64,000 nucleotides of DNA from Turritopsis dohrnii (lineage: Eukaryota > Cnidaria > Hydrozoa > Anthoathecata > Oceaniidae). Below are positions 33,901 through 45,899 of this stretch, piece by piece. The notes under the pieces were generated by a model, which saw nothing but the letters and a program-made list of their open reading frames with translations, did not search any database and was not told the DNA's origin. The DNA lies in NCBI GenBank assembly GCA_027922465.2, contig BQMF02000050.1, positions 806,001 through 870,000 on the forward strand, written 5' to 3'. The translations under genes were made by a program, and so were the position numbers. Each line of letters starts with the position of its first letter. The first letter of the stretch is position 1.

Positions 33901-36900
33901 AAAGCAATTTTCATCTGCCATATATCAGCGTGTTCTTAATTGTTCCAATACAGTAAAAGCAAGCTCTTGTCAACAGTTCTGCTTGAAATGTATAATAATT
34001 TGTAAAACTGCATTGTAATAAAGATTTGAGATTTTTTTCAAAGATGTTGTCTTCAATCTTTGCCCTTTCAATATGCTTGCCAAAAATAAAGCGAAGCAAC
34101 TTTCAGCTATAGTGAAACCTCACGGTAAATCTATCTCTTTGAATTCATTACATGTTTAAATGCTTCAACATAGCATAAAAGAAACAGACTTTCTTCCAAC
34201 AAAAATGCAGATTTTGGAAAATAATTGAATTTCAAATTATAATTAACCAATGATGCTTAGTGTGTCAGACAAAAAAAAATTTCACACCTTTTATCTTTTG
34301 CGCTGCGGACAACTCTCTTCGTATCATCTTCATCATCACTGATATGGTAAACTCTGTAAAGAAATCAATGTAACAACTACTATTTCATTACATTCCAGAA
34401 GAAGAATGACATTAGTATATAGGTAACACATTCTGTCACAATAACATTTGATACAAGCAATATTACATCTTTGTAATGTATTAGGAAGAAAGGACATTAT
34501 TAACTGATAAAATTGGCAGGTAGTGGACTGTTTTTACATAAAGTATTTACTTATTCTGTTACACATAGCAAGAAAAATCTATCTGAATTCATTGGTGTCA
34601 TTTCTTTTGTTTTCCATTACCTGCTGTTTTTATAAACATGTTGTTTTTAAAGACAATGTCTTGGTTGGGCATATCCTGGCAGAGGTGCATGGGAAAAGTA
34701 TTTCCATGTTTAGTAGCAAAAAACTATGAATGAATGAAGTAACCATTAAAGAGATTTTTGTCAAAGGAAAATATAGTAATGGAAATCTTGAAGCATACCT
34801 ACAGTGAAGAATCTTTTATGTCTCTCATTTCCTTATCAAGGGGATTTGCCATTTGTTATTCGAAAGATTCAAGGTTTTCAAATTTTTATTTCAAATTTAG
34901 TAGCCCAAGCATGAAGACAAAGGAAAATCCCAAAACTTCGAAAACAGAACCCACAATGACATGGCTATCCAAACTGCTCCTGAGACATTGTAAGACAAAT
35001 GCAAATATTTTTTGAAATATTCTTGGGTGACGATAAAAGCCAGTACGAAAGTAGCCCAATCCAGGCCTCGAAATCCGTTTAATTTTGCGCAAGTGTAATT
35101 GTACTCCCGTCGTCAATTCATCGCGAGTACACTGTGTAGGGAAATACTCGCGTAATCTTCTTTCACGTGAGTTGAGTACAAACGTTGCAACATATACCAT
35201 TCTTTCATATTTAGGATGGAGAGACACTCCTTTGTGGCACATTTTTCAGTGTTATGCAATAGAATTACGTCATGTCTACAACACTACCAAAAGGAAGAAA
35301 GAAATATCTTAACTTTGTCATTCATTCATTTACAATTCTGTTGTGCACACCTTCGCATACATATAAAGTCTTTGCTACTCTCTTTTTCTTGTGACTATGT
35401 TTTAACGTTTTCAGGTGTCTAGTGGCGACAATTTTTTGTCACATTTTGTCACGATACATTTGCAAAAGAAGTTCAATCTTTTTTTCTTGTTAACGTAATC
35501 AATTATTGTGGAACTCGTTTTCCAACACAGAGCTCCTATTAATCATTCATTTAATAGAAGATTTATATAAATCTACACAGATGGAGAGTTTGTCTAAGAA
35601 CTTTTTCGTCTGAATTTATGTTTTCCATTCATAACACTTCTTCCCAGAGAAAGTAGTCTGTTGAAAAAATATCTTTGCTACATATTACTCGCAAGTGAAA
35701 AAGTACTCGCGATAGTTAGTTACGCGAGTACCAGCGCGAGCAATACGTGAGTACAATAGTAACCATAATATGAATAAAAATAATGACCACTTCTGTACAT
35801 GAAATGTCATTGGACAGTCACTATCACTCTAGTAAAGGTGATTTCACTGCTCACATCGGTTTCCCCTCTATGTGTTATTCAAGAGTTTAGCATGGACATG
35901 AATGAATGTATGAATGTAAATAAAAATATTACAACAATTGAATTAAGGGATCCTGAATCACAATTTGTTTTCATGAAGTCGCGATATCACAATGACTAAA
36001 TAAGGTTAAATCGGGATCTCAAATTTCTGATAATGATCAAAATAATTCTTTATTGTTTTATTGCAAACAAGAGAAAGCATGATACGATGAAAACACTAAA
36101 ATGAATGCACATCCTTCGTTAGCCTACCTGAGTAGACCTTGCTCAGCGTGCCATTATCGTTTTTTGAAATGCAAACAGTTGTTTTCAACAATGATTAAAA
36201 GTTTTGCAATGAGCAAAGATGCTGACAAATCTGCATTTCTGTGTTTTCACTCAATATGGCTACATAAGGAAACATGCTATCAAAATAAATCACAACATCA
36301 ACAGAACAAGCAATCTACGAGAGAGAAAGAAGAAATATACTCTGTAGTGTTAGCGATATCAATGTTTACTGGGTAGTAATGAAAAATAGATGTGCCAGGC
36401 TATTTTTTTGCAATCATACATATTTTCATTAATTCGCTCCCAATGTCTCATAAAAATTCTGTTCTGTTCAATTATGTTCAAAACACAAAAAAAGGAATGT
36501 CTTATATCAACAATTAATTACATGTTTGCAATAAATGTGTGAAAAACTTGTTATTTCTCTTGGGGAGTTCAGATGGCGTCACAGAAGAAGTATTCGATAA
36601 ATATTCGATAATGCAAATGTACAGAAAACAACAACAGAAATATTTTAGAATGCCTCTCTTGCTTATTTCTTAATAATCTAATGAAAACATAACATTCTCT
36701 CTGAAAATGTTAATATTCCTCATTCAGTGTTGACTTTTCCTTATTATTTCTTATTTGTTATTTTTTTATTTCAATATTTTTTTATAACTTTAAGATCATG
36801 GTTTCCAAAAGAATCAATATCTTCAGGCCTGGTCGTAAGAAGCGTGCGATCGCACGTGCACGCCTCCGCACACGCCAAGATTTATTTATGCGTGTGGCAA

Positions 36901-39900
36901 TCGCACGCCTGGCTTGTAATGACAAGTGTGATAACAAATGTTTATTTAAAAGTCAACATAAAATTTGTCCCAAAATGTCGAAAGTTTTGCTTCGAAAATT
37001 GTTCATGTGCTACGATTAAATTTTACAATAACGGAACGAAACTTTGCTACCATTTCAGTAGTGAGGTCTCCGATCGGTTTGGAATACGGTAGTGGTTTTG
37101 AATTAAAAATCAATGCCCACAAATTTTATTCGTTTGGTAGTTAAATAATAAAATCATTTATAAATTTACAATTTGATTCGTTTGGTAGTAGAAAATAAGT
37201 CTACTCAGCGAAATCTGCTGTGGAACGAAGAAGGAGCTTCATGCGCGAAATTTTATTATGTATTATTTAATTGTATTATGTAGTTTTCTCTTTCTTTTTA
37301 ACTTTTTTTTAAGTTACAAAAGTATGCGCAAGGTTGCAGTTTCGAAAAAATAATCTTTTATTTAAAAAAATAGCCAGCCACGTGGTGACGAGTTAATGGA
37401 ACAGAAACGTCTTTAAATTAATTCAAAAACCATTTGAACTTCAAACCAAAACAATGGAGAGTTATACATATTTTTTTTATTTTCAGGTTTTATTTTTCCT
37501 CTATTAATGTTTGAATAAATTTTATTTACGGTCAAACTAATCTTTATGGCTAAGTTTTGACGTACCGAATCTTTAGTTTTTTATTTTATTAAATTCATTC
37601 TCTGTGGAAATCACAGTATTTTTTACATATATGACACATTTCAAATTTGACTTGATTATCATACAGAATGAAGATTGTTGATCTTAACTGAAAAAAATTG
37701 ATTGCACATCTGTCAAAAATTTACACGAGCGCACACCATAACTTATATCGTCAATTAAGGCGTGCGATGACCACACGCCTGCTAATTTTCTTACGACCAG
37801 GCCTGATCTTTTTAACAAATGTGTCATTGTTTAATTGCGCAAAAAAGGAAGCAACAGCTGTAAAACAATTTATTTCTTCAACAAATAAATGCCTCAATGG
37901 AAACTTAAGGTGGTAATTTTAAGCAAAACAAGAGCCAGATGGCGCAAAACGGTAGCAAGCAATTGTACTCAAAGTTATGAAAAGTTACTACAAAGTTCTT
38001 TGAGGCTTGTGTTTTTTTATATCTCGTCGGTGGAAAACAGGCATAAACGATATGTTAAAATGATTAGTTAGTGTAAAGGGTCTAATCATAAACCACCAGA
38101 AATAAATTTATTAAAGACAAAAGAATTATAAATACATGCCTGAGCTTTATTATGATTTTTTTATATATAAGAAAATTTTTTGTAAGACCATGTTTCGAAA
38201 AAAATATGTAATGTTTTTAATTATAATTTCATGAAACCAAAAATGAATTCAAACAAAAAACTGCCTTTTCGAACTAGATCTTTGAAAGCCTTAATACAGA
38301 AACATAGTGTATAGTAGCTAACAAATGAGGTAACAAGAAATTTCGAACTGATAAGCTTAACCGTCAAGAAAAGCAACATATCAAGTATTTTCAGTTAGCA
38401 TAATGAACTGAAAGTCCCATCTCTATGTAGGCCCATTTGATAAGAATTCATCCTTTCATGAATTAAGCTACAAAATATCAGATTATGTACTTTTAAAGCA
38501 AAACACAATCTACTTTTAAACGTTTGATATAGAAAAGCTTCCAAAATTCGAAGGCTGCGTTTCTTCATTAGAACTTACATTGCGTTGTTAGTAGAGCCTC
38601 GCAGACACTAAATCGCAGACTAACTGCCATTTCGGCTGGAGTAGGAGTAGTAGTAGTAGTAAGAGGAGGAGGAGGAGGAGGAGTCCACTGGTGTTTTAAT
38701 ACGGTATTCGCTATGGCTGCTACCGTAATAAAAAGCAACTCTCAAAGCTTTATGTGCTGAGCTCACAGGGACTTTGGAACCCCACCAATGCTCTGTCCTA
38801 GACTCTCAGATCCCCAGGTGCGATTTATGTAAAGATTCCCATAAAGGTATTTGCCCTATTGTTGCTGTTACTATTGATGCCCAAAATTATTTTCTGGATC
38901 AACCCCTGAAAATGCTTCCTTCTTCCATACCAAATTAAATCTATAATATGCGATTGTGTCTAAATTGAACTTTTGTTATCATTAAAAATCTCTTCTAACA
39001 ATGAGTTTTCTACAAAATGTTAATTTCGTTTTGTATTCATGAGAGTAACACATATGACTGTTGCAAATATTTTTCGTTCTACTGATATTCGCTGATCTTA
39101 CGGACTGAACAATTATCACATATGAGAAATGGTGATCTGTTAATATATCAATAATAGCCCACTAAAATTGCCAAATATAATTTAAAAGTAATTTGGCACT
39201 TTTTATAAGCTGACTGAAGTCACCCCATAGTCAATGTTGTTGTTTTCTTGGAGAGATAAAGACTGTTTCTCTGGAACTACCAGATTAGTTTAAGTGAAAT
39301 TTTGCACTGAAACAGAAGAAATATGTAACATTATGATGGGAAAGTTTCAGAAGTAACAATTGAATATGTCTGAAGTTATTATTAAAATAGCAGGAAAATT
39401 GATCAAAGTCACCACATTTTACGGTGTGGTAATGACAGTATGGAATGGCCTAAAAGTCTGGTTTAAAAGTTTTGAAGGTTCTGTCGACACCTATAATTTT
39501 ATAATCGAAACATTTACCAAAAAAGTATATAGCAGAGTACACTTTTCCCACAATGAAATTGTGTTTTATGACAAAGGAAGCAACAGTGACACTCTCTATA
39601 GTTTAGGAGGTAAAAAAACGTTTTATGAGCGAGTTCTGACCAAATGAAAATTTATTTTTTAGAATTAAGATGCAAAATGACAACAAAATAAGAAAACTCT
39701 TTTAGAAAGTAAATTTAATCATGAAATAAGTTGTTTATTGCAGATGAACCTCAAATTCATGGTTACACTGGGTGCAGGAGAGCTATTTGTAATTCCATCT
39801 TACATATGAAAAACATCTGCTGAGATTTTAAAATACATATACATGAGAATATAGCAGCAGACAGAGGCGTGATTCATAAAGAATCTTACCTGAACAAGAC

Positions 39901-40239
39901 GTTCAAATACTCACACAAATAACACAAGAAGTAATGTTCTTTCTAGAACATCAGTTTTTTTCCCTGAAATTTCCACAGTGAAAATCTTCATAAAACACGC
40001 CTTTTTCCATTGGAATACTGCAGAGGATCATACATTTTTTGGATTTATGGTGAAACGTGAATCTTCAAAATTTGTTAAAAAAGACTTTTGAAATATAAGG
40101 AATTTTGAAACTTTAGAGTTTGAATTTAAAACGAGATTTTTTACCGTGAAGGTGCTGTCAATTTTGGTCTAACAATCTCTTCTTCTTCGCTTGATTCCGA
40201 TTCACTTTCAGAACTTCCGGCTCTAAAAAACCGAGACAT
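24907..40239 (-). CDS. EIF3C: Eukaryotic translation initiation factor 3 subunit C (eIF3c/NIP1)
   Basis: Core eIF3 subunit linking the 40S ribosome to eIF1, eIF2 and eIF5. Twenty-one exons with consistent phases: 40145-40239, 34288-34353, 33703-33779, 33512-33624, 33336-33386, 33180-33254, 33032-33104, 31536-31567, 30820-30959, 30308-30679, 30111-30198, 29859-29977, 29138-29627, 28002-28193, 27364-27451, 27156-27239, 26825-26972, 26386-26451, 26168-26255, 25630-25722, 24907-25059. They total 2703 nt, i.e. 900 residues (human about 913). The start MSRFFRAGS with an acidic Ser/Glu run is canonical. Other landmarks are [75 protein letters not shown] and [16 protein letters not shown]. The PCI/winged-helix region begins near residue 660, and the tail is Arg/Gly/Asp-rich. 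The exon 14 donor is GTTCGT, weak but GT. Intron 1 is 5.8 kb and holds several MITEs. No break is seen. Confidence 0.96.
25514..25573. repeat. 60-bp repeat with CCATTAG/CTAATGG ends, copy 1
   Basis: Starts CCATTAGTGCAAATG and ends GACGTCCTAATGG, with 7-bp inverted ends. A second copy is at 26604-26662, also in an EIF3C intron. Probably a very short MITE; only two copies seen. Confidence 0.5.
25864..25984. mobile_element. Foldback MITE, CCCAGTGGGCAAAA family, copy 3
   Basis: Starts CACAGTGGGCAAAATC and ends GCATACTGGG, with the shared core ATTGAAATAGTGTGTATATT. It lies in the EIF3C intron between the exons ending 26168 and starting 25722. Confidence 0.75.
26604..26662. repeat. 60-bp repeat with CCACTAG/CTAATGG ends, copy 2
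   Basis: Partner of 25514-25573: CCACTAGTGCAAATG...GACGTCCTAATGG. It sits 8 bp from the adjacent foldback MITE. Confidence 0.5.
26670..26790. mobile_element. Foldback MITE, CCCAGTGGGCAAAA family, copy 4
   Basis: Best-preserved ends of the four copies: CCCAGCGGGCAAAA at the left and TGTGCCCACTGGG at the right. It ends 35 bp from the EIF3C exon 17 boundary at 26825, on the donor side. Confidence 0.8.
27108..27155. repeat. 24-bp tandem duplication at the EIF3C exon 16 donor
   Basis: CATGAAAGTAGGTGTACGTA is followed by CATGAAAGTAGGTGTACTTA; the second copy contains the splice donor (CTTAC on the plus strand, GTAAG in the gene). The duplication leaves a spare donor-like sequence about 24 nt into the intron. 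Confidence 0.7.
35085..35760. mobile_element. MITE with TACTCGCG subterminal repeats, boundaries approximate
   Basis: ACTCGCG-like motifs cluster at 35115-35165 and, inverted, at 35685-35755 (for example TACTCGCGATAG and TACGCGAGTACCAGCGCGAG). Imperfect inverted ends TAATTGTACTC and GAGTACAATAG bracket the interval. It lies in EIF3C intron 1. Target duplication not resolved. Confidence 0.4.
36824..37805. mobile_element. 982-bp hAT-like non-autonomous element (CAGGCCTGGTCGTAAGAA ends)
   Basis: Perfect 17-bp inverted ends CAGGCCTGGTCGTAAGA are flanked by ATCTT on both sides (36819-36823 and 37806-37810), a 5-bp target duplication. Subterminal GCGTGCGATCGCACG and related motifs recur at both ends. 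No transposase frame inside. It lies in EIF3C intron 1. Confidence 0.85.
38636..38685. repeat. (GTA)n/(GGA)n microsatellite
   Basis: A run of AGTAGTAGTAGT followed by AGGAGGAGGAGGAGGAGGAG, inside EIF3C intron 1. Confidence 0.9.
39366..39647 (+). CDS. Small hypothetical ORF inside EIF3C intron 1
   Basis: A 93-residue frame from ATG ([15 protein letters not shown]...) to TGA on the strand opposite EIF3C. It has balanced amino-acid composition with Trp and charged residues, unlike the Phe/Leu/Lys-only frames usual in this AT-rich sequence. No signal peptide, no recognisable family, no repeat structure. It may be a nested gene, a decayed TE exon or chance. Confidence 0.25.
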   Translation: MSEVIIKIAGKLIKVTTFYGVVMTVWNGLKVWFKSFEGSVDTYNFIIETFTKKVYSRVHFSHNEIVFYDKGSNSDTLYSLGGKKTFYERVLTK

Positions 40240-40520
40240 TTTTGGAAAAGGTTATAAGGGAATTTGAATTAACCCCAACACCGATTCCATACGTCCACAG
40301 TACCCACGTTTCTTCCTAAAGGAATTCCGATTCGCTTAGGCGCATGATACCAAGAAAGTGTTTATGAATTTGTTCCTCTGCTATTCTTATTTTAGGTTGA
40401 TTGCTAACGCAAATTTTCGCTAGCCTACCAACAGTCGGTCTAGTCCAGACTAGTAGTTGTACTTTGAAATTTATGTAACTCTTTTGATTGCAGGCAAGGA
40501 AAATCTGTGTTTCTGTAAAA
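40240..40520. promoter_or_regulatory. Bidirectional promoter region between EIF3C and ETFA
   Basis: The two start codons point away from each other across 281 bp, so both promoters must lie here or in upstream 5'UTR introns. A perfect palindrome CTAGTC-CA-GACTAG occurs at 40440-40453. A strong acceptor-like TTTTGATTGCAG ends at 40493, 27 nt before the ETFA ATG. It could be a 5'UTR intron acceptor or a trans-splice site. No TATA box is apparent. Confidence 0.55.
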
Positions 40521-41519
40521 ATGTACCGGCAACTTACGAAAATAAGACCGCTAATACGTGGTTTTAACTCGAACAGAAATTTGTCATCACTTGTTGTAGT
40601 TGAACACTCTGATGCTGGATTTACACCTGCGACATTGCATTCGATTTCAGCAGCTAAGAAGTTAGGTGGCGAAGTGTCTTGTCTTGTTGCTGCAGGAGAT
40701 AATTGTGCTACTGTCGTTGATGCAGTTAGTAAAATTGATGGGGTATCTAAAATTTTAGTCTCTAAAGATGCTAATTACAAGGGATCTCTGCCAGAATTGC
40801 TTACCCCGTTAATTGTACAGGCCCAAAACCAGTTTAATTTCACACACATTCTTGCCACATCAACATCTTTTGGAAAGAATCTTTTACCAAGGGTTGCTGG
40901 AAAATTGGATGTTGCTCCATTGTCGGATATTTCAGAAATTATTGATGAAAACACATTTATTCGCACCATCTATGCTGGTAATGCTGTTACGAAAGTAAAG
41001 TCCTCTGATGCCGTGAAAGTAATGACTGTGAGATCTACTTCTTTTGATCCAGCTGCAGACAGTGGTGGCAGTGCTTCAAAAGAAGATTTGTCTCCGGTTC
41101 AAGTTGATAAAATATCAGAATGGGAAAGCCAAGAACTAAGTGTTAGCGATCGACCAGAATTAACAAGTGCCAAAGTAGTTGTGTCAGGAGGCCGAGGATT
41201 GAAGAATGGGGAAAATTTTGATCTTTTATACCAGTTAGCAGATAAATTAAATGCTGCTGTTGGTGCATCTCGAGCAGCTGTTGATGCTGGTTATGTTCCT
41301 AATGACATGCAGATTGGACAAACCGGTAAAATGGTTGCACCTGATCTTTATATTGCTGTAGCTATTTCTGGTGCAATACAGCATTTAGCTGGAATGAAAG
41401 ATAGTAAAACCATCGTTGCTATAAACAAGGACCCTGACGCACCTATATTTCAAGTTGCTGATGTTGGTCTAGTTGCAGATTTATTCAAGGCAGTTCCCGA
41501 GTTAACATCCAAAATTTAA
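40521..41519 (+). CDS. ETFA: Electron transfer flavoprotein subunit alpha, mitochondrial
   Basis: FAD-binding subunit of the matrix electron-transfer flavoprotein, which passes electrons from acyl-CoA and amino-acid dehydrogenases to ETF-ubiquinone oxidoreductase. One uninterrupted exon of 332 residues (human 333). The N-terminus [20 protein letters not shown] is Arg-rich without acidic residues, a typical presequence. The N-terminal ETF domain follows ([10 protein letters not shown]). The C-terminal FAD domain carries [57 protein letters not shown] and the terminal [19 protein letters not shown] signature. The frame extends upstream to a TTG at 40488, but that region contains the splice-like TTGCAG, so ATG 40521 is chosen. 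AATAAA at 41588-41593 is a likely polyadenylation signal. Confidence 0.97.
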   Translation: MYRQLTKIRPLIRGFNSNRNLSSLVVVEHSDAGFTPATLHSISAAKKLGGEVSCLVAAGDNCATVVDAVSKIDGVSKILVSKDANYKGSLPELLTPLIVQAQNQFNFTHILATSTSFGKNLLPRVAGKLDVAPLSDISEIIDENTFIRTIYAGNAVTKVKSSDAVKVMTVRSTSFDPAADSGGSASKEDLSPVQVDKISEWESQELSVSDRPELTSAKVVVSGGRGLKNGENFDLLYQLADKLNAAVGASRAAVDAGYVPNDMQIGQTGKMVAPDLYIAVAISGAIQHLAGMKDSKTIVAINKDPDAPIFQVADVGLVADLFKAVPELTSKI

Positions 41520-41545
41520 GAATTGAATTGATTTTTTAATATATT

Positions 41546-42400
41546 TCAAAATGCTAATTTTATGCTTTTGTTTTCAATGTGTTTTTCAATAAAATGTTGA
41601 CTTTGTTTGGTGTATGTTATACTTCTCGATATCGTGCTTTCCCGAATTAAGGACAAAGCTTCACTTTCTTTATAAAGACTCATCTGGTTAATGGAAATTG
41701 GATACTTGTAAATAATTTTTTTAATAAGAAAAATAAAAATAAAAACGAAAGACTTTTGCATCTCAATGCTATATAAATATTCTGAAGGCATTTGAATCTC
41801 AAACTTTGAGCTTTCTTGACAGCTAGTAAATAATTCTAGCACGGCAATTAATCTTGCAAATGACGTCTCTCTGCCATAACCGCCATACGGTGTAAAGACA
41901 AGTAGAGAAAGGGAGCCGTGTTCCACTTCCAAGACTCTCCTAGCATACGATAATTTCTTTTCCCGTTCGTTTCCCTTGAAAAGCTTCTTCAGGTCTTGGT
42001 TGCGATGGGTTGGAGCGAATGGATTAAAAGTCCTTACATCGAAAAATGCCGGTTCCCCTCGTTGCCAGAAACCTCGAATACTCAGGTCCAGTCGTGATTC
42101 AGGCTTCGTATGCGACCTTTGTGGAAGCAATTCTCCTGTTAGTTCTTGTAAGTGTGGTCCAATCTCTACATCGGATGAAATTTCTGTAGCGATTTTTCCA
42201 ATGAGATCGCGTATTTCGTAATGTCGTTGGTGTATGTAACCGCCTTTTGAGCAGGACATGGCATGATCGATCGTGAATTGCTTTCCGCATGCGCATGTTG
42301 TCGGGAGATACTTCAAATTCCATCGATACCGGAGACCGATTGCATCGTGAAATTCTCTCTTGTTCTTTATTAACCTGTTTCAATTTTAATCGGATTGAAG
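41546..42400 (-). pseudogene. Retroelement C-terminal fragment with CCHC motif and PD-(D/E)XK-like region
   Basis: Minus-strand frame with the same module as 62609-64000: HDAIGLRYRWNLKYLPT, then CACGKQFTIDHAMSC (CxC-x6-H-x4-C), GGYIHQRHYEIRD, RLDLSIRGFW and AFFDVRTFNP, then LLVFTPYGGYGRE. The upstream part is cut off near 42400. The C-terminal 90 or so residues diverge and run antisense into the ETFA 3'UTR, so the true homology probably ends near 41780. Arrangement of a CCHC knuckle before RHN/R(L/V)D/FDVR motifs recalls the restriction-like endonuclease region of R2-type non-LTR elements; that assignment is inference. Confidence 0.7.
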
Positions 42401-42599
42401 CCAAAGAACTAAAAACCGACTTTGTTATTATCTTATCGCTAAAAACTTTGTAGGGCGAAAAAGACGAATTTTTTGGCGAGGTGGAACCAAACTGATCTAA
42501 ACTGATCCATTTAAATGGACAATGTATTCCAGGCTTAATAATATTTCTTCTGTATAAAAAAATATCTAAAAAAAATCGTCCACTCTCATCATTCTTTTA

Positions 42600-43240
42600 T
42601 AAAACAGCACTTTCATCCAAACGACCGAAAGATGTATGGAACACCATACAGCGTATTCTCCAGCAGATACTACAGCAGAACGATTGCTTGGCTCCCAACC
42701 AAAGCCTGAAAAAGAGCTCACAAAAATCATCAACTCACTGCAAGATACTGAAAATATGCTTCACTTCAAACCTGTATCCTACGAAGATATCGGCAAGCCA
42801 ATCCTCAAGATTGCTCGACCGGGCATGGTAGCATTCCTGCAAAGTACCTAAAAGCCAGTGTGGATTATATTACTAGTCCACTCTGTCACATTATCAACAA
42901 ATGTATTCAAGCTAACACTTTCCCACAACAATGGAAAGTTTCCAGAATAAACCCAATACCAAAACAACCCAAAGGGACCAGGTGACTTTCGACCAATCTT
43001 AATTTTACCGATTATTTCGAAAGTTTAGGAGAGACTTCTGATGAATCAAATTGTTCAATTTCTTGAAAACCAGGTGATACTCTCACAATACCAGTCTGAG
43101 TTTCGGAAGGGACATTGTACAGTATCTACGTGCATCAAAATTAGAGATGATATTCTGAAAGCAATGAGCAGAGGAGAGATTACATTATCAGTCATGGCAG
43201 ATTACTTGAAAGCTTTTGATACGGTCGATTTACAGTGATG
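42600..43240 (+). pseudogene. Decayed LINE fragment (linker and start of RT)
   Basis: Short frames read KRPKDVWNTIQRIL, then NQIVQFLENQVILSQYQSEFRKGH and EITLSVMADYLKAFDTVD, paralleling the 21250-23628 LINE (FRKGH and KAFDTIDH). Homology stops at 43236, where decayed hAT sequence begins. A 3' tail of the same LINE type reappears near 45960-46060, suggesting the hAT interrupted it. Confidence 0.75.
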
Positions 43241-43254
43241 CTCACATGAAGAGG

Positions 43255-45512
43255 CCACTGAACGATTGATAACCACACCTAATACATTAAAAGATATTAG
43301 TAAGATTATGGACGATAATCTTGCCGCTACTAAGGAAAAAAAATCATAGATTGTTATTAAAACTTTTACAAAATGTTCGATATCTAGCGCGACAATCACA
43401 ATCCATTAAGAGGAAGCTGCGATGAAGAGATTCAATGCGAATTTGATTCCAATTTCAACCAGTTACTTTTACTTCGATGTGCGGATGATAATGAACTGAT
43501 TAAAAATTTACATCAGCAGCTATTCAAAATGAAGTTTTAAGACACGAGGCACTCAGTATCTTACGTGACATTGAAAAAACATTCGAGTTTTTTTACAATA
43601 CTCGCCGAAGAAACGGGTGATGTCTCAAATACCGAACAGCTTGTGCTTTGCATTCGATGGGTTGATGATGAATTACAGGCTCACGAGAACTTTATCGGTC
43701 ACCATCCATTGCCTAATACAAGTTCTGACGAGATAATCTTTCTGATTAAAGATATTCTTTCACGAATGAACTTAAAATTGGATAACGCTCGTGGACAATG
43801 TTACGATGGGGCTGCATTTATGACTGGGCCGAAATCTGAAGTTTCGACCCAAATAAAGTCGTTGAACAAGAAGTGTTTATACACTCACTGCTATGGACAT
43901 GCCTTGAATTTAGCTGTCGGCGATGTAATAAACAATATAGCTGAACACACTGAATCATTTGAAACAGCTTATGAAATATTTTGATTGGTGAAAAAATCAC
44001 CAAAGAGAGACTCAAAATTGAAAGACATAAAAAACAACCGGAAACAATTCAAAGTTTGTTCACAAATTTTGGACTGTTCGTGGAGAAGTGCTCGAATCAT
44101 TTCTGGAAAACTATAATGAACTGATGGAACTTTGGAGATGGTCGCTTATGAATTTAAGGCTTCCTGAAATGAGATCACGAATTAAGGAGACTGTGATGCC
44201 CCAATTCAATTTCGTATTTTGTTGTTGTCTTGGCGAAGCTCAAACAGATAATCTTAGTAAAACGTTCCAAGGAGATATTTCAGCAGCAGAGGGACAGCAA
44301 CGAGTGTCGCAGGTGCTTACGGAACGAGTGTTGGAGGTGCTTACCGTTTTAAAAAATACAAGAAGCGAAGAAACGTATAATTTATTTATAGGAACGAGTA
44401 ATCCTTTGGAAATTACAACTCGGAATGTCTGATCCGAAACTCCTGAGAAAAAGAAAGCTGCCAGATTACTTCAACAAAGTGTCAGAAGATCCTCAAGAAA
44501 CATATCATTTTCACGATACAGGCACAGATTGCTATCGTCAGATATATTTTGAAGCATTCATTAATCATATCAAGCAAAGATTTGATCAGCCAGATTACAA
44601 AATATACAAAACATACGTCAACTTACTGAAAGTTCTTCTCAAAGTTGGAAAGAACATCTCACAGAAGTATGTCGTTTTTACGATGGTGATGTCAAAGAAT
44701 CGCTTGTCAAAGTTCAAATACCATCACTGCCTATTATTTTAATTAACTTTGGTTATGATATCGAGAAATTCAAACTTACCGTAAATGACCGATTGAGCGC
44801 CTTGGGCGCTTATAATTTTTTTGAACTTTTATGGTGGGCACTTATACGAACGGAGCGCTTAATTAAGTCCTGGGCGGTTAATAAAAAAATCTCTAAAATC
44901 ACTAATACAGTTTATCTTTTCACTGAATACTTACAAAAGAACTGCTTGTGTCCTACTCAAGCAACTTCAGAAAAATCTCGATAAATACTCTCACTTTAAG
45001 ATGAAAATAATTTATTCCCGTGTTAAGTTTCCTTCATTATGCTGAAATATATGTTCAACTAAAAACCATGTTTTTCTCAATATTATATGTTTTTGCCGAA
45101 TAAGCGCACAGCTTCAGTTTTGGACCTGGGCGCTTATTACGAATTTTTCGTCTAAACCTGGGCGCTTAATTGCATCCTGGGCGCTTAATCGATCATTTAC
45201 AGTACTGTTCTCATCAAGTTATTACAAAATTTAGATCATTCTCAAAGAGCTCTTTCAAGTGAAGTTGTTAAAATCGCAAAGTTGCTGCTCGTGATGCCAG
45301 CCACAAACGCAATCCGCGAAAGATCACTTTCTGCTTTAAAACGAGTCAAAACATACCTAAGATCAACAATCACCAATTCACATTTAAACAGCTTGATGAT
45401 TCTTAATATTCACACTGACGCTGTTGATAAAATGGATCTAACGCTAATTGGAGATGAGTTTATTGACAAACATCAGAGCAGGATAGATATTTTTGGCTTC
45501 TACAATAGATAA
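43255..45512 (+). pseudogene. Decayed hAT transposase, interrupted by a MITE
   Basis: Collinear with the intact transposase at 12726-15364 but broken into several frames. It preserves the region around FFTILAEETGDVSNTEQLVLC, then ARGQCYDGAAFMTG, YTHCYGHALNLAVGD, the ETVMPQFNFVFCCCLG region, DCYRQIYFEAF and the dimerisation segment PATNAIRERSLSALKRVKTY to 45512. Early stops and frame changes (near 43450, 43985 and 44745) and a 428-bp MITE (44777-45204) inactivate it. It is divergent enough from the intact copy to be a separate lineage. Confidence 0.85.
44777..45204. mobile_element. 428-bp MITE with GGGCGCTTA subterminal repeats
   Basis: Inverted ends TACCGTAAATGACCGATTGA and TACTGTAAATGATCGATTAA are flanked by TA. 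The motif GGGCGCTTA or a close variant occurs at least seven times in both orientations near the two ends. It is inserted in the decayed hAT; transposase homology resumes immediately after it (LLQNLDHSQRALSSEVVKIA). Confidence 0.85.
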
Positions 45513-45899
45513 TATTCTTACACATTACCTTACTTTATTATTAAACATTTGTACTTCCTTTATAACTTTTTCGGAAGAGTTTTTAATAATATGTTTAATT
45601 TTTCTTCCTTTCTCGTGTAGTTTCAGAGAGACCTTTTTAGCCAAAAAGCAATAAAAATTTTCCAAACCGTCAGGCACACCATGGTTGAGGCCGACCTTAG
45701 TCACTGAAAGTCAGCCCTAAGAAAAGTCCTATTACCACCAGAATCAAGGAAAGCAAACTCAACCCGAAATGGTTCTAGGATACACTAAAGAACATCATTC
45801 CGACCAAGCAAATAACACTACTTGCGGAGACCGAGACCTTTAGTAAATGGTTTGTAACTGTTGTCAGAAATCTGAAGCAAAAAGCACTTTCCTCTCCCA

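Noticed and set aside
40488..40490. Upstream ETFA start at 40488
   Set aside because: The codon is TTG, not ATG, and overlaps an acceptor-like TTGCAG; the ATG at 40521 gives a normal mitochondrial presequence.
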